Shown: one piece after another, positions 21,631 to 31,919 of the stretch
How positions within the stretch are numbered: the stretch's first letter is position 1
Layout of the letters: each line of letters begins with the position of its first letter
Assembly: GCA_036362785.1 (NCBI GenBank)
Contig: CP143625.1
Span: 1,923,401 to 1,987,400 of the forward strand
Direction: 5' to 3'
From: a beta proteobacterium MWH-UniP1
GTDB taxonomy: Bacteria > Pseudomonadota > Gammaproteobacteria > Burkholderiales > Burkholderiaceae_A
DNA: 64,000 bases
Made by a program: the position numbers and the translations under genes
The notes under the pieces: model-generated
The model's database searches: none
Seen by the model: the letters and a program-made list of their open reading frames with translations, nothing else
What the model was told of the DNA's origin: nothing

Positions 21631-22254
21631 TTAGCGGGAATACAACTCGACGATCAAGCTCTCATTAATTTCTGCGGAGAGATCGGAGCGATCAGGCACT
21701 TGCTTAAAAACGCCTTCCATTTTCTTGGTGTCGACCGACACCCAGGAAGGAAATCCATTTTGTTCAGCGAGCTGTACTGCGGAAATCACACGGGCCTGGC
21801 CCTTGGACTTCTCGGCGATAGAGATCACATCGTTCGGCTTGACGTGGGCCGACGGGATATTGATCGGCTTGCCATTGACTAGCACGGCCTTGTGGCTGAC
21901 CAGCTGGCGTGCCTCGGCGCGGGTTGAACCAAAGCCCATGCGATACACCACGTTATCTAAACGCGATTCCAAAAGCTGCAGGAGGCTCTCACCCGTGTTG
22001 CCTTTTTGTTGGCTGGCGTTGGCGAAATAACGGCGGAACTGGCGCTCCAGCATGCCGTAGATACGCTTGACCTTCTGTTTTTCACGCAGCTGCTTGCCGT
22101 AGTCCGAAAGGCGGGCACCCGAGGTGCGGCCATGCTGACCGGGTTTGCTGTCTTGTTTGCACTTGGAGTCCAGTGAGCGGCGGGCGCTTTTTAATCCAAG
22201 GTCGGTGCCTTCACGGCGGGATAATTTACAACGTGGTCCAGAGTAACGTGCCAC
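21631..22254 (-). CDS. rpsD: 30S ribosomal protein S4
   Basis: 207 residues with the basic N-terminus ([19 protein letters not shown]) and the S4 RNA-binding domain ([32 protein letters not shown]). Primary 16S rRNA binder, and in E. coli the autoregulator of this operon. The 124-bp gap before it contains two stem-loops that might serve such control. Confidence 0.97.
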   Translation of the reverse strand: MARYSGPRCKLSRREGTDLGLKSARRSLDSKCKQDSKPGQHGRTSGARLSDYGKQLREKQKVKRIYGMLERQFRRYFANASQQKGNTGESLLQLLESRLDNVVYRMGFGSTRAEARQLVSHKAVLVNGKPINIPSAHVKPNDVISIAEKSKGQARVISAVQLAEQNGFPSWVSVDTKKMEGVFKQVPDRSDLSAEINESLIVELYSR

Positions 22255-22274
22255 TTCGATTTCCTTTCGAAAAA

Positions 22275-22322
22275 CGCTAAACGATTAATTCGTTAGCGCA
22301 GTGTTGGGCGCAAATGCCCAAC
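22275..22322. promoter_or_regulatory. Two stem-loops in the rpsK-rpsD intergenic region
   Basis: Two inverted repeats: CGCTAAACG / CGTTAGCG (22275-22298, one bulged base) and GTTGGGC / GCCCAAC with a 6-base loop (22303-22322). Neither is followed by a T-run on the minus strand, so termination is unlikely. They sit in the rpsD leader and could be a processing or S4-binding structure. Confidence 0.4.
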
Positions 22323-22378
22323 GGTGGGCTTTTAATAAACCCGAAGGCCTGTTCGGCCCCGGGGACTTGTACTGCGAA

Positions 22379-22777
22379 TTAAATGCGGCGACGCTTTGGT
22401 GGGCGGCAGCCGTTATGGGGTACTGGCGTGATGTCCGAGATCTGGGTGACCTTCATGCCAAGCGCGTTCAGTGCGCGGATGGTGGACTCTCGGCCGGGGC
22501 CAGGGCCAGTAATTCGAACTTCAACGTTCTTTACACCGCACTCAAGTGCCACACGGCCAGCGGCTTCTGCTGCGACCTGAGCCGCAAAGGGCGTGCTTTT
22601 ACGCGAACCCTTAAAGCCAGCACCACCACTCGATGCCCAAGACAATGCGTTGCCCTGGCGGTCAGTGATCGTGATGATCGTGTTGTTAAACGATGCGTGG
22701 ATGTGGGCCACCGCATCGGTGACGTTCTTGCGAACCTTTTTGCGGGTGCGCTGAGTAGTGGTTCCTGCCTTAGCCAT
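22379..22777 (-). CDS. rpsK: 30S ribosomal protein S11
   Basis: 132 residues, with [20 protein letters not shown] and the C-terminal [15 protein letters not shown] typical of S11, which sits at the platform near the mRNA exit. Lies 15 bp after rpsM in the alpha operon. Confidence 0.97.
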   Translation of the reverse strand: MAKAGTTTQRTRKKVRKNVTDAVAHIHASFNNTIITITDRQGNALSWASSGGAGFKGSRKSTPFAAQVAAEAAGRVALECGVKNVEVRITGPGPGRESTIRALNALGMKVTQISDITPVPHNGCRPPKRRRI

Positions 22778-22792
22778 AAGTACCCTCTTGGA

Positions 22793-23158
22793 TTATTTCT
22801 TCAGTGCTGCTGCAGCCTTTTTCGGGCCTTTGCGCGTACGAGCATTGGTGCGAGTGCGCTGACCGCGAACGGGCAGGCCGCGACGATGACGCAAGCCGCG
22901 ATAACAGCCCAAGTCCATCAGACGCTTAATGCTCATGGAGATCTCACGACGCAGGTCACCTTCAGTGGTGTACTTGCCGACTTCGGCGCGCAGACGCTCG
23001 AGTTCGTCGTCGGTCAGATCTTTGATCTTTTTGGTGTAAGCAACGCCAGCAGCGTCACAGATGACGCGGGCACGAGGGCGCCCGATGCCGTAGATGGCGG
23101 TCAGGCCAACGTCGGCATGCTGATGGTTCGGGATATTGATACCGGCAATACGTGCCAT
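22793..23158 (-). CDS. rpsM: 30S ribosomal protein S13
   Basis: 121 residues, beginning [14 protein letters not shown], with the [20 protein letters not shown] block and a lysine-rich tail that reaches the decoding centre and intersubunit bridges. First of the rpsM-rpsK-rpsD-rpoA-rplQ set. Confidence 0.97.
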   Translation of the reverse strand: MARIAGINIPNHQHADVGLTAIYGIGRPRARVICDAAGVAYTKKIKDLTDDELERLRAEVGKYTTEGDLRREISMSIKRLMDLGCYRGLRHRRGLPVRGQRTRTNARTRKGPKKAAAALKK

Positions 23159-23186
23159 GTTCGACTCCTAGATGTTCCGGAATTGG

Positions 23187-23300
23187 TTAGCCTTGACGCT
23201 GCTTGTGGCGCGGATCTGAGCAGATCACGCGGACCACACCGTGGCGCCGAATAATTTTGCAATTGCGGCAAATACGCCGAACTGATGCCAAAACTTTCAT
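23187..23300 (-). CDS. rpmJ: 50S ribosomal protein L36
   Basis: Short gene of 37 residues ([19 protein letters not shown]...), read directly from the sequence between rpsM and infA. It has the zinc-binding form: C-x2-C (ICRNC), a later Cys (VICSDP) and His (RHKQ). Last assembled small protein of the 50S. The gene order secY-infA-rpmJ-rpsM is standard for betaproteobacteria. Confidence 0.95.
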   Translation of the reverse strand: MKVLASVRRICRNCKIIRRHGVVRVICSDPRHKQRQG

Positions 23301-23324
23301 GATGTTTCCTTTACTGTTCCTGCA

Positions 23325-23543
23325 TTACTTGGCACGAAAAACAATACGTGCACGGGTTAAATCGTAGGGGGTCATCTCTACTGTGACCTTGTCGCCGGGA
23401 AGAATACGGATGTAGTGCATCCGCATGCGACCGGAGATATGGCCAAGCACCACATGACCGTTTTCTAACTTCACGCGAAATGTTGCATTGGGGAGGTTCT
23501 CAATCACCTCGCCTTGCATCTGAATCGCATCGTCTTTCGCCAT
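23325..23543 (-). CDS. infA: Translation initiation factor IF-1
   Basis: 72 residues, a single S1/OB-fold domain ([20 protein letters not shown], then [23 protein letters not shown]). Binds the A site of the 30S subunit during initiation. Located between secY and rpmJ. Confidence 0.96.
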   Translation of the reverse strand: MAKDDAIQMQGEVIENLPNATFRVKLENGHVVLGHISGRMRMHYIRILPGDKVTVEMTPYDLTRARIVFRAK

Positions 23544-23593
23544 TGACTACCTAATCTCGCTTCGCGTTATTTACGTCGGTCCGAACTCATGAA

Positions 23594-24913
23594 TTAGCGG
23601 GAAAACCCGCCGCCCTTAAAGTGCGACTTTTTCAACAGGCTGTCGTACTGCTGGGACATCATGTAGGCCTGTACCTGCGCCATAAAGTCCATAGTGACCA
23701 CCACAATAATCAAAAGGGATGTGCCACCGAAATAAAACGGAACATTCCACTTCAGCACCATGAACTCGGGCAACAAACAGACCAGGGTAATGTAAATCGC
23801 ACCCACCAGAGTTAGACGCATCAAAATCTTGTCAATAAAACGGGCGGTCTGATCGCCAGGGCGAATGCCTGGAATCAACGCGCCAGACTTCTTGAGGTTG
23901 TCTGCCGTTTCCTTGCTGTTAAAGACCAGAGCGGTGTAGAAAAAGCAGAAGAAAATAATCGCGGTAGCGTACAACGCAATGTAAAGCGGCTGTCCAGGCG
24001 ACAGAGATGCAGCGATGTCTCCCAGCAAGGTCGAGCTGCCGTCGCTCGACGAGCCAAACCATGAGCTTAAGGTTGCGGGGAACAAAATAATGCTGGAAGC
24101 AAAAATCGGGGGGATCACACCCGCCATGTTGAGCTTCAAAGGCAGATGGGATGTCTGACCGGCATAGACCTTGTTGCCCACCTGACGCTTGGCGTAGTTC
24201 ACCAGAATCTTACGCTGACCACGCTCAACAAAGCAGACAAAGGCCGTGACCAGAACCACCAGGACCACGATGATCAACAGTGCAATGGCGCTCATTGAGC
24301 CAGTGCGGACCAATTCAAACAAACCGCCAAGGGCGCTGGGCAAGCCAGCTGCAATACCGGCAAAGATGATGATCGAAATGCCGTTGCCAAGACCGCGCTC
24401 GGTGATCTGTTCGCCAAGCCACATCAGGAACATGGTGCCGGTGACCAAAGAAGTAACCGTGACAAACCGGAACATCAAGCCCGGATCAATGACCAGGCCA
24501 GGCTGCGACTCTAGCGCCACCGAAATACCGATCGCTTGGAAAATCGCCAACGCAACCGTTGCGTAACGGGTGTACTGAGTAATTTTGCGACGGCCAGCTT
24601 CGCCTTCTTTTTTCAAGGCCTCGAGCTGGGGCGACACCACGGTCATCAACTGCATGATGATCGACGCAGAGATGTAGGGCATGATGCCCAGCGCAAAAAC
24701 AGTAAAGCGCGATAAAGCACCGCCCGAGAACATATTAAAGAGGCCCAAGATGCCGCCACTTTGCGACTTAAACAACTGGGCCAGCTGATCGGGGTCAATG
24801 CCGGGAACAGGAATGTGCGCGCCGATCCGATAGACCACGAGCGCCAAGACAAGAAAGATCAACCGCTTGCGCAGATCGGCAAAACGGTCAGTCTTGATTG
24901 CTGGATTGGCCAT
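23594..24913 (-). CDS. secY: Protein translocase subunit SecY
   Basis: Central channel of the Sec translocon in the inner membrane, 439 residues with ten hydrophobic segments. Family landmarks are [23 protein letters not shown], the YYTALVF-like cytoplasmic loop ([30 protein letters not shown], the ribosome/SecA contact), and the C-terminal helix. Follows rplO in the spc operon by 45 bp. Confidence 0.97.
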   Translation of the reverse strand: MANPAIKTDRFADLRKRLIFLVLALVVYRIGAHIPVPGIDPDQLAQLFKSQSGGILGLFNMFSGGALSRFTVFALGIMPYISASIIMQLMTVVSPQLEALKKEGEAGRRKITQYTRYATVALAIFQAIGISVALESQPGLVIDPGLMFRFVTVTSLVTGTMFLMWLGEQITERGLGNGISIIIFAGIAAGLPSALGGLFELVRTGSMSAIALLIIVVLVVLVTAFVCFVERGQRKILVNYAKRQVGNKVYAGQTSHLPLKLNMAGVIPPIFASSIILFPATLSSWFGSSSDGSSTLLGDIAASLSPGQPLYIALYATAIIFFCFFYTALVFNSKETADNLKKSGALIPGIRPGDQTARFIDKILMRLTLVGAIYITLVCLLPEFMVLKWNVPFYFGGTSLLIIVVVTMDFMAQVQAYMMSQQYDSLLKKSHFKGGGFSR

Positions 24914-24958
24914 ATCGGTCAGTTCTCTTATTGCTTTGATCGATCAAACGTTGGTGAA

Positions 24959-25438
24959 TTAAGCGGCCGCAGGCGCATCAACCACCACCGTGCCGCCAGC
25001 GGCCTCGATGGCTGCCTTGGCACCAGCAGTTACGCCCAGACCACGCAAGGTGATCTTGCGGGTCAACTCACCGGACTTGATCACTTTTGCAGCACGAGTC
25101 AGCTCAGCAACAATGCCGGCCTGCTTGAGTGCCAGGAGATCAATCTCGTCGATGGGCATGCGCTCTAAGTCGGACAAACGGACTTCGGCGTTAAATTTAG
25201 CAAAAGGCGCAGTAAAGCCACGCTTGGGCAGGCGACGATGCAAAGGCATCTGGCCGCCTTCAAAGCCCACCTTATGGAAACCGCCGGAACGCGACTTCTG
25301 ACCCTTGTGGCCACGGCCAGCCGTCTTACCCAAGCCGGAACCGATACCACGACCCACACGACGCTTGGCGTGCTTTGCGCCTTCGGCGGGAGCGATGGAG
25401 TTCAAGCGCATCGATGTTTTATTTGCGTTATCTGTCAT
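24959..25438 (-). CDS. rplO: 50S ribosomal protein L15
   Basis: 159 residues with the glycine/arginine-rich segment ([21 protein letters not shown]) characteristic of L15. I use the ATG at 25436-25438, eight bases after the rpmD stop, because GAG-type ribosome binding bases precede it. The family's more usual start (MRLNS, at 25411) has no ribosome binding site in front. Confidence 0.93.
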   Translation of the reverse strand: MTDNANKTSMRLNSIAPAEGAKHAKRRVGRGIGSGLGKTAGRGHKGQKSRSGGFHKVGFEGGQMPLHRRLPKRGFTAPFAKFNAEVRLSDLERMPIDEIDLLALKQAGIVAELTRAAKVIKSGELTRKITLRGLGVTAGAKAAIEAAGGTVVVDAPAAA

Positions 25439-25445
25439 GGCGATC

Positions 25446-25625
25446 TCACTCAACCTTCACGAGGTAAGAGATTTTATTAATCATGCCCCGCACTGCCGGC
25501 GTGTCTTCAAGCACACGGCTGGAGCGGATCTTTTTCAAGCCCAGGCCAGTCACCGTGGCGCGGTGCGATGCACGCGTACCGATCGGGCTTTTAACCAAGG
25601 TTACTTTTACTGTTTTCTTTTCCAT
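25446..25625 (-). CDS. rpmD: 50S ribosomal protein L30
   Basis: Short gene of 59 residues, read directly between rpsE and rpl[17 protein letters not shown], then [21 protein letters not shown] and [12 protein letters not shown]. Complete with start and stop; 14 bp after rpsE. Standard spc operon position. Confidence 0.95.
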   Translation of the reverse strand: MEKKTVKVTLVKSPIGTRASHRATVTGLGLKKIRSSRVLEDTPAVRGMINKISYLVKVE

Positions 25626-25639
25626 GGCATTTCTCCTGA

Positions 25640-26158
25640 TCAGTTCAGGATTTGTTCAACCGACAGGCCGCGCTTGTTAGCGACTTCTGCTGGCGTTTGC
25701 ATGTTGCGCAGGCCATTGATCGTGGCGCGCACCATGTTGTAAGGGTTTGTCGAACCCAAGCTCTTGGCGACCACGTCGGTCACACCAAGCACTTCGAAAA
25801 TGGCACGCATTGGGCCGCCCGCAATAATGCCGGTACCCTTTTGTGCGGGCGAAATCATCACTGTCGATGCGCCATGCTTGCCGGTCACGGTGTGATGGAA
25901 AGTGCCGCCTTTGAGCGGAACCTTGATCATCTTGCGGCGGGCTTCGTCCATTGCTTTTTGAACAGCAACCGGGACTTCACGGGACTTGCCCTTGCCCATG
26001 CCGATACGGCCATCGCCATCACCGACCACGGTGAGCGCTGCGAAACCGAGGATCCGTCCGCCCTTCACCACCTTGGTGACGCGATTGACGGAAATCATCT
26101 TTTCACGAAGGCCGTCGTCGCGATCTTCTGTGGTTACTTTTGCTTGCATCTTTGCCAT
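25640..26158 (-). CDS. rpsE: 30S ribosomal protein S5
   Basis: 172 residues with the double-stranded RNA-binding-like N-terminal domain ([19 protein letters not shown]) and the [15 protein letters not shown] segment. Located at the back of the 30S decoding region; influences fidelity. Directly after rplR. Confidence 0.97.
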   Translation of the reverse strand: MAKMQAKVTTEDRDDGLREKMISVNRVTKVVKGGRILGFAALTVVGDGDGRIGMGKGKSREVPVAVQKAMDEARRKMIKVPLKGGTFHHTVTGKHGASTVMISPAQKGTGIIAGGPMRAIFEVLGVTDVVAKSLGSTNPYNMVRATINGLRNMQTPAEVANKRGLSVEQILN

Positions 26159-26198
26159 GAGGTAACTCCGTTATTCCTGTGTCTGTCGTGGGCGCCGA

Positions 26199-26555
26199 TT
26201 AGAACTGCAGGCCGCCTTCACGAGCTGCTTCTGCCAAGGCTTTCACACGGCCGTGATACTTAAAGCCAGAGCGATCGAAAGCTACCGAGGTAATGCCTGC
26301 TGCTTTGGCCTTTTCGGCAACTCGCTTGCCCACCATTGCTGCGGCCTCGATGTTGCCGCCCTTGCCCGACAATGCTTTTCTCAACTCGGGCTCGGCCGTC
26401 GACGCTGCCACCAGGATCTTCGAGCCCGATGGATCGATGATGCTGGCGTAAATATGTGTGTTGGTGCGATGCACGGACAGACGATTGACCCGCAACTGTG
26501 CAATCTTGAGTCGGGTTTGTCTGGCGCGGCGCAGCCTGCTTTGTTTCTTGTCCAT
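26199..26555 (-). CDS. rplR: 50S ribosomal protein L18
   Basis: 118 residues. An arginine-rich N-terminus ([15 protein letters not shown]) and the 5S rRNA-binding core ending in [21 protein letters not shown]. Binds 5S rRNA together with L5. Between rplF and rpsE. Confidence 0.97.
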   Translation of the reverse strand: MDKKQSRLRRARQTRLKIAQLRVNRLSVHRTNTHIYASIIDPSGSKILVAASTAEPELRKALSGKGGNIEAAAMVGKRVAEKAKAAGITSVAFDRSGFKYHGRVKALAEAAREGGLQF

Positions 26556-26597
26556 GATATTGATCCTGGTCGCTATATTCTTCGCTGATTCGGTCGA

Positions 26598-27131
26598 TTA
26601 CTTCTTCTTGGTTTCTTTCATGATCACCACTTCGTCCACATAGCGAACGCCTTTGCCTTTGTATGGCTCGGGCGGACGGTATGCGCGAACTTCTGCGGCA
26701 ACCTGACCAACCTGTTGACGATCGATACCTTTGATCACAATTTCAGTCTGCGAAGGGGTTTCTGCCTTTACGCCCTTGGGCATTTTGTGAATGACCGGGT
26801 GCGAAAAGCCGAGCGATAAATTCAATGCGTCGCCCTGTACCTGGGCACGATAGCCCACGCCGACCAAGGACAGCTTGCGCTCAAAGCCCTTGGACACGCC
26901 GTGAACCATATTGGCCACAAGAGCACGCACCGTGCCGCTCATTGCTTTGGCGTGACGGGAACTGTCTGCAGCTGCAAACGTGAGTTGTCCGTTGTCGAGC
27001 TTGATCGATACATCACCCTTGAGCTCCTGGGTTAACGAGCCCAGAGGACCTTTGACGGTGATCGCACCAGCAGTAATGTTGGCTTCAGTGCCGGCAGGCA
27101 ACGCAACGGGATATTTGGCAATACGTGACAT
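26598..27131 (-). CDS. rplF: 50S ribosomal protein L6
   Basis: 177 residues with two repeated L6 domains; the second carries the signature [25 protein letters not shown]. Lies near the factor-binding stalk of the large subunit. 12 bp after rpsH. Confidence 0.97.
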   Translation of the reverse strand: MSRIAKYPVALPAGTEANITAGAITVKGPLGSLTQELKGDVSIKLDNGQLTFAAADSSRHAKAMSGTVRALVANMVHGVSKGFERKLSLVGVGYRAQVQGDALNLSLGFSHPVIHKMPKGVKAETPSQTEIVIKGIDRQQVGQVAAEVRAYRPPEPYKGKGVRYVDEVVIMKETKKK

Positions 27132-27143
27132 CTGATTTCCCCT

Positions 27144-27539
27144 TTACGCGACAATGCCGATGACTTCGCCACCAACACCGGTTGCACGTGCTTTACGGTC
27201 CGTCATTAGGCCACGCGGTGTTGACACGATGGCCACGCCGAGTCCGTTCATGACGGTGGGCAATTGATGGCGGTTTTTGTAAATACGCAGGCCGGGACGG
27301 CTGACACGCTCAATCTTTTCAATGACCGGACGGCCAGCGTGATACTTCAGGCCGATTTCGAGATCAGCTTTGGCACCCGACTGATGGACATTGAAATGCT
27401 CGATGTAGCCTTCGTCTTTTAACAACGTGGCGATAGCGATTTTTAACTTGGACGCCGGCATTGCAACAGAGGGTTTCTCAACCCGCTGTGCGTTGCGAAT
27501 ACGCGTAAACATATCGGCGATGGGATCACTCATGCTCAT
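27144..27539 (-). CDS. rpsH: 30S ribosomal protein S8
   Basis: 131 residues, [18 protein letters not shown]... with the C-terminal [22 protein letters not shown]. Binds 16S rRNA helix 21; in E. coli it represses the spc operon at an rplE site. The first ATG (27539) has AAGGGA at good spacing; a second ATG six bases later would also fit. Confidence 0.96.
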   Translation of the reverse strand: MSMSDPIADMFTRIRNAQRVEKPSVAMPASKLKIAIATLLKDEGYIEHFNVHQSGAKADLEIGLKYHAGRPVIEKIERVSRPGLRIYKNRHQLPTVMNGLGVAIVSTPRGLMTDRKARATGVGGEVIGIVA

Positions 27540-27553
27540 GGTTTTGTCCCTTC

Positions 27554-27859
27554 TTACCAGCTGGCCTTGGTCACGCCAGGTACCTCGCCACGGAACGCGA
27601 TCTCACGGATCTTGGCCCGGGCAAGCCCAAACATACGGAACGTGCCGCGAGGACGGCCCGTCAATTCGCAGCGATTACGCAGACGCGTGGGGCTGGCATT
27701 GCGGGGCAATTTCTGCAGTGCCAGACGCGCTTCGTAACGCTCTTCTTCAGTCTTTGACTGGTCTTTAATCACTGCCTGAAGCGCAGCGCGCTTGGCAGCA
27801 TATTTCTTGACCAGCATTTCGCGTTTCTTTTCGCGATTGATAAGTGACAACTTAGCCAT
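27554..27859 (-). CDS. rpsN: 30S ribosomal protein S14
   Basis: 101 residues, the long zinc-free form ([16 protein letters not shown]...) with the conserved [21 protein letters not shown] block. Lies between rplE and rpsH. Confidence 0.97.
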   Translation of the reverse strand: MAKLSLINREKKREMLVKKYAAKRAALQAVIKDQSKTEEERYEARLALQKLPRNASPTRLRNRCELTGRPRGTFRMFGLARAKIREIAFRGEVPGVTKASW

Positions 27860-27880
27860 GAGGTTCCTCAGTGCCTGGAA

Positions 27881-28420
27881 TTAGTTACGGAAAGGGAAGC
27901 GGAAAGCAGCCAAGAGCGCTTTTGCTTCTTCGTCGTTTTTAGCGGTCGTTGTGATGCTGATATTCAGACCACGAAGCGCATCTACCTTGTCGTACTCGAT
28001 TTCAGGGAAGATGATCTGTTCTTTAACGCCGATGTTGTAGTTGCCACGGCCATCAAATGCCTTGCCCGAAATACCGCGGAAGTCACGGACACGGGGCAAC
28101 GCAATGGTGATGAAACGGTCGAGGAACTCGTACATTCTGGCACCACGCAGTGTCACCATACAGCCGATGGGATAGCCCTCGCGGATCTTGAAGCCGGCGA
28201 TGGCCTTGCGGGCCTTGGTCACAACAGGCTTTTGACCAGCAATCTTGGTCATGTCCCCAACCGCGTGCTCAATAACTTTCTTGTCACTGACGGCTTCAGA
28301 CAGGCCCATGTTCAGGGTGATTTTTGTCAAACGGGGGACTTCCATCACGCTCTTGTAGCCAAACTTTGCCTTGAGCTCAGGAACAATCTTTTCCCGGTAA
28401 TGTGCATGCAAACGCGCCAT
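27881..28420 (-). CDS. rplE: 50S ribosomal protein L5
   Basis: 179 residues; includes the [11 protein letters not shown] strand and the [27 protein letters not shown] block. Binds 5S rRNA and contacts P-site tRNA. 18 bp after rplX. Confidence 0.97.
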   Translation of the reverse strand: MARLHAHYREKIVPELKAKFGYKSVMEVPRLTKITLNMGLSEAVSDKKVIEHAVGDMTKIAGQKPVVTKARKAIAGFKIREGYPIGCMVTLRGARMYEFLDRFITIALPRVRDFRGISGKAFDGRGNYNIGVKEQIIFPEIEYDKVDALRGLNISITTTAKNDEEAKALLAAFRFPFRN

Positions 28421-28438
28421 GATGCTTTTCCTTTTGCG

Positions 28439-28768
28439 TTATGCGAGTGTTGAGTTGGGAACGGGTTCGCCGTTGGACTTGAAGACGCGTGTCTTCTTGC
28501 CGTCTTGCTCGACCTTCACGCCAACACGATCAGCCTTCTGCGTGCTTGGGTTGAAGATGGCAACGTTCGACTGGTCGATGGGCATTGTTTTTGACTCAAT
28601 GCCGCCCGTGGTGTTTTTCATTGGATTGGGGCGAACGTGCTTTTTAGCAACGTTGATGCCTTCGACCAAGAGATGGTCGGGACCCACGCGGCTGGTCACG
28701 ATGCCACGCTTGCCTTTATCTTTTCCGGTGATGACGATGACCTCGTCACCTTTGCGAATTTTGTTCAT
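28439..28768 (-). CDS. rplX: 50S ribosomal protein L24
   Basis: 109 residues with an N-terminal KOW motif ([18 protein letters not shown]) and the [13 protein letters not shown] segment. Assembly initiator of the 50S subunit, sited at the tunnel exit. Follows rplN. Confidence 0.97.
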   Translation of the reverse strand: MNKIRKGDEVIVITGKDKGKRGIVTSRVGPDHLLVEGINVAKKHVRPNPMKNTTGGIESKTMPIDQSNVAIFNPSTQKADRVGVKVEQDGKKTRVFKSNGEPVPNSTLA

Positions 28769-28797
28769 TCGGTTGTTCTCCGCCGACTGTTCTGGGC

Positions 28798-29166
28798 TTA
28801 AATAACTTCGGGCGCCAACGACACGATTTTCATGAACTTCTCGGTACGCAATTCACGCGTAACAGGTCCGAAAATACGAGTGCCAATGGGCTCGAGTTTG
28901 GCGTTGAGCAGCACAGCTGCATTGCCATCGAACTTAATTAAAGAGCCATCAGGACGACGAACACCCTTAGCGGTACGCACCACTACGGCGTTATAAATTT
29001 CGCCTTTTTTGACTCGGCCACGTGGGGCTGCGTCTTTAATACTGACCTTGATAACGTCTCCAACGCCGGCATAGCGACGCTTGGATCCACCAAGAACCTT
29101 GATACACATGACTGAACGCGCGCCGGTATTGTCAGCGACGTCCAGACGCGATTGCATCTGAATCAT
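28798..29166 (-). CDS. rplN: 50S ribosomal protein L14
   Basis: 122 residues, [33 protein letters not shown]..., the standard L14 N-terminus; ends in [19 protein letters not shown] sequence. It forms part of the intersubunit bridges. Unlike in E. coli, it is separated from rpsQ by 311 bp holding its own promoter. Confidence 0.97.
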   Translation of the reverse strand: MIQMQSRLDVADNTGARSVMCIKVLGGSKRRYAGVGDVIKVSIKDAAPRGRVKKGEIYNAVVVRTAKGVRRPDGSLIKFDGNAAVLLNAKLEPIGTRIFGPVTRELRTEKFMKIVSLAPEVI

Positions 29167-29477
29167 GATTTTCTCTTCCCAACTTAACCGTCAACCTGCC
29201 CGCCCAACATGGCGAGCCCACAACGGTCAGTCTTGGTCCCGTATTTCGGGGTGACACACCAGGCTTTTGGGCGCCAACACAAGGCCACCACCCAAAAACC
29301 CACCTATTTTGGCCCGCAACCACAGGGCCCCTGCTTGGTTTTCCATTGCGATCAGGGCCAATTGAATTGCCCCCAACCGGCATTAATTCCGGAAAGCCTT
29401 CTATTCTAACCGCAAAACTACGATACTGCCAAGCCCTGCGACACGGTCCGCCCGGACAAGAGCCCGGGCAGCCGATA
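29167..29477 (-). other. Long rpsQ-rplN intergenic region (promoter and 230-base leader)
   Basis: This 311-bp gap splits the otherwise tightly packed S10 and spc operons. It contains a sigma-70 promoter (29403-29432) giving a leader of about 230 bases to rplN, and a GCCCGG / CCGGGC stem just after rpsQ that lacks a T-run. Short frames inside it look unlike known proteins and I do not call any. The long leader may be regulatory. Confidence 0.6.
29403..29432 (-). promoter_or_regulatory. Sigma-70 promoter of the spc operon (rplN)
   Basis: Minus-strand TTGGCA (29427-29432), 18-base spacer, TAGAAT (29403-29408). Predicted transcript start near 29396. Confidence 0.6.
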
Positions 29478-29753
29478 TCAAATCACAACTGCTTCGGAAA
29501 TCCGGCGGGTGACCGCCCAAGCCTTGGTCTTGGAGACCGGACGGGTCTCAGCAATCTCGACCACATCACCAACTTTCAGGCCGTTGTCTTCGACGTGGGC
29601 ATGATATTTCTTGGAGCGGGCCACGATTTTGCCGTAAAGCGGGTGCTTGACCTTGCGCTCGACCAGCACAGTCACAGTTTTGTTCATTTTGTCGCTCACG
29701 ACACGGCCCACCAGGGTCCGCTTGAGCGCTTCTTTTTCAGCGGAGGCGTTCAT
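29478..29753 (-). CDS. rpsQ: 30S ribosomal protein S17
   Basis: 91 residues with [23 protein letters not shown] and the [19 protein letters not shown] core. Early 16S rRNA binder. Its ATG overlaps the rpmC stop by four bases. Last gene of the S10 block before the 311-bp gap. Confidence 0.97.
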   Translation of the reverse strand: MNASAEKEALKRTLVGRVVSDKMNKTVTVLVERKVKHPLYGKIVARSKKYHAHVEDNGLKVGDVVEIAETRPVSKTKAWAVTRRISEAVVI

Positions 29754-29941
29754 GCGGCCTTCCTTTCACGAATCAGAGTCTTCACCCGGGCGATGTCACG
29801 ACGAACCTGGCCAAGCTGGGAAGTGTTGGCCAGCTGCTGGGTTGCGTGTTGCATACGCAGGTTGAAATGGGCACGAAGCAGGTCCTCGAGCTCTTTGCTC
29901 AGGGCTGCATCATCTTTGGTTCTTAGTTCAGAAGCTTTCAT
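29750..29941 (-). CDS. rpmC: 50S ribosomal protein L29
   Basis: 63 residues, two-helix protein ([22 protein letters not shown]..., then [18 protein letters not shown]). Sits at the tunnel exit near the trigger factor site. Overlaps rpsQ by four bases. Confidence 0.96.
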   Translation of the reverse strand: MKASELRTKDDAALSKELEDLLRAHFNLRMQHATQQLANTSQLGQVRRDIARVKTLIRERKAA

Positions 29942-29965
29942 ATCAATCTCCAGTGCGGCAGTCCA

Positions 29966-30382
29966 TCAACGGCCAGGCTGGCGCGTGACAAAAGTCACGG
30001 CCAAGGGAAGCTTGGCTGCTGCAAGGCGGAAGGCTTCACGGGCCAGCGTTTCGTCCACGCCGTCCATTTCGTAAAGCACCTTGCCGGGTTGGATCTCGGC
30101 CACGTAGTACTCGGGGTTACCTTTACCGTTACCCATACGGACTTCGGCAGGCTTAATCGAGATGGGCTTGTCCGGAAAAATACGAATCCAGATACGACCA
30201 CCCCGTTTGATGTGTCGGGTCATGGCGCGACGAGCTGCCTCGATCTGACGAGCCGTGATACGACCACGGGCCGTTGCCTTCAGGCCAAACTCACCAAAGG
30301 AGACAGAGCTTCCGCGTGTAGCCAGGCCAGTATTGCGGCCCTTTTGCTCTTTGCGGTATTTGCGACGTGCGGGTTGCAGCAT
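29966..30382 (-). CDS. rplP: 50S ribosomal protein L16
   Basis: 138 residues, [17 protein letters not shown]..., with [27 protein letters not shown]. Contacts the A-site tRNA and organises the 23S peptidyl transferase region. The conserved arginine in the RMGNGKG area, a known hydroxylation site in some bacteria, is present. Confidence 0.97.
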   Translation of the reverse strand: MLQPARRKYRKEQKGRNTGLATRGSSVSFGEFGLKATARGRITARQIEAARRAMTRHIKRGGRIWIRIFPDKPISIKPAEVRMGNGKGNPEYYVAEIQPGKVLYEMDGVDETLAREAFRLAAAKLPLAVTFVTRQPGR

Positions 30383-30397
30383 GCTAGAGCCTCAAAA

Positions 30398-31231
30398 TTA
30401 AGATGCAGGCTTCTCAGCTGCTGGAGCCGAGGCCTTGCGAACACGTTTAACAGGTTTTTTTACGTCTGCGGCCGGAGCATCTGCAGCAGGCGCGGCATCA
30501 GCACCCTCTTTGGCAGTAGAACGCTTTGCGGGCGCACGACGGGGGCGCCGATCTTCGCGCTCTTTTGCAATTTCTGGCTCAGCGACCACCGGGGCATCAC
30601 CACGGCCAAGCGTGTCGCCTTTGTAGACCCAGACTTTAATACCAATGATGCCGTAGGTTGTCTTTGCTTCAGAGGTGGCGTAATCGATATCGGCGCGCAG
30701 GGTGTGAAGCGGCACACGGCCTTCACGGTACCACTCACGGCGGGCAATCTCAGCGCCATTCAATCGGCCAGAGCTCATGATCTTGATGCCCTGAGCACCA
30801 AGACGCATCGCGTTTTGCATGGAACGCTTCATGGCACGACGGAACATGATCCGCTTTTCAAGCTGCTGGGCAATGCCATCAGCGATCAATTGTGCATCGA
30901 TCTCAGGCTTACGGATTTCTTCAATGTTGACATGAACGGGAACGCCCATCATGCCGGCAAGCTGAGACTTCAGGTTCTCGATGTCTTCGCCTTTTTTGCC
31001 GATCACCACACCAGGACGTGCGCTGAAAATTGTGATGCGGGCATTTTTTGCTGGGCGCTCAATCAGGACCCGGCCAACTGCAGCGGACTTCAGGCGGCCA
31101 CGCAGAAACTCACGGACCTTGATGTCTTCGTTGAGCATGCGGCCATAATCGCGGTGGTTGGCAAACCAGCGGGAAGACCAGTTACGGGAGACCGCAAGAC
31201 GGAACCCGGTGGGATGTATTTTCTGACCCAT
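30398..31231 (-). CDS. rpsC: 30S ribosomal protein S3
   Basis: 277 residues: [18 protein letters not shown]..., a KH domain ([16 protein letters not shown]) and the [14 protein letters not shown]-terminal domain. Part of the mRNA entry helicase. After about residue 225 there is a long, low-complexity Ala/Pro/Lys/Arg tail (RRAPAKRS...[18 protein letters not shown]) that E. coli S3 lacks; such tails are common in relatives and probably disordered. Confidence 0.97.
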   Translation of the reverse strand: MGQKIHPTGFRLAVSRNWSSRWFANHRDYGRMLNEDIKVREFLRGRLKSAAVGRVLIERPAKNARITIFSARPGVVIGKKGEDIENLKSQLAGMMGVPVHVNIEEIRKPEIDAQLIADGIAQQLEKRIMFRRAMKRSMQNAMRLGAQGIKIMSSGRLNGAEIARREWYREGRVPLHTLRADIDYATSEAKTTYGIIGIKVWVYKGDTLGRGDAPVVAEPEIAKEREDRRPRRAPAKRSTAKEGADAAPAADAPAADVKKPVKRVRKASAPAAEKPAS

Positions 31232-31266
31232 AGTTATCCTTGTTTACTCTTTCGTTGCGCGCCGGG

Positions 31267-31602
31267 TTAATTGCCCACGATGATCGAAATATGGCAGCTC
31301 GGCTTTTCAATCCGAACGCCACGACCCTTTGCGCGAGCATCAAAACGACGCAGCTTGGTACCACGCTCAACGGTGATGGTCTTCACCTTGAGTTCGTCGA
31401 TATCTGCACCGTCGTTGTGCTCTGCGTTTGCAATCGCAGACTCCAACACTTTTTTCACGATCACAGCCGCTTTTTTGGGCGTGAAGGTGAGCGTGTTGAG
31501 CGCCTGTTCAACCGATTTGCCGCGAATCATGTCCGCCACCAAACGGCCCTTTTGGGCCGAGAGGCGAACACCGCGAAGAACTGCACGAGTTTCATTAGCC
31601 AT
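31267..31602 (-). CDS. rplV: 50S ribosomal protein L22
   Basis: 111 residues with [19 protein letters not shown] and the tunnel-reaching beta-hairpin region ([21 protein letters not shown]). Macrolide-contact protein; no deletion in the hairpin is apparent. Between rpsS and rpsC. Confidence 0.97.
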   Translation of the reverse strand: MANETRAVLRGVRLSAQKGRLVADMIRGKSVEQALNTLTFTPKKAAVIVKKVLESAIANAEHNDGADIDELKVKTITVERGTKLRRFDARAKGRGVRIEKPSCHISIIVGN

Positions 31603-31614
31603 TTCAGATGCCCC

Positions 31615-31890
31615 TTACTTCTTGGCTTTCTTGTCGGCTGCGTGACCCTTAAACGTACGGGTCAGCGCAAACTCGCCAAGCTTGTGGCCCACCATGTTGT
31701 CGGTCACATAGACCGGCACATGCTGTTTGCCATTGTGAACTGCAATCGTCAGACCCACGAACTCAGGAAGAATCGTGGAGCGACGGGACCAGGTTTTGAT
31801 GGGCCGCTTGTCATTTGTTGAGGATGATTTCTCGACCTTTTTCAAAAGGTGATCATCAACAAAGGGGCCTTTTTTCGTTGAGCGTGACAT
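31615..31890 (-). CDS. rpsS: 30S ribosomal protein S19
   Basis: 91 residues, [20 protein letters not shown]..., then [20 protein letters not shown] and [20 protein letters not shown]. Lies in the 30S head beside S13. Confidence 0.97.
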   Translation of the reverse strand: MSRSTKKGPFVDDHLLKKVEKSSSTNDKRPIKTWSRRSTILPEFVGLTIAVHNGKQHVPVYVTDNMVGHKLGEFALTRTFKGHAADKKAKK

Positions 31891-31919
31891 ATGTTTTCCT
31901 TACGCCTTATCTGCCTGCT

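Noticed and set aside
22301..23254. 317-codon plus-strand open frame
   Set aside because: Antisense to rpsK, rpsM and rpmJ, which are certain genes.
29132..29383. 83-codon minus-strand frame in the rpsQ-rplN gap
   Set aside because: Overlaps the rplN start, Gly/Pro/Trp-rich low-quality sequence, no ribosome binding site; treated as leader RNA.
30089..31270. 393-codon plus-strand open frame
   Set aside because: Exact antisense shadow of rplP and rpsC; composition is typical of a reverse frame of GC-biased genes and it matches no family I know.
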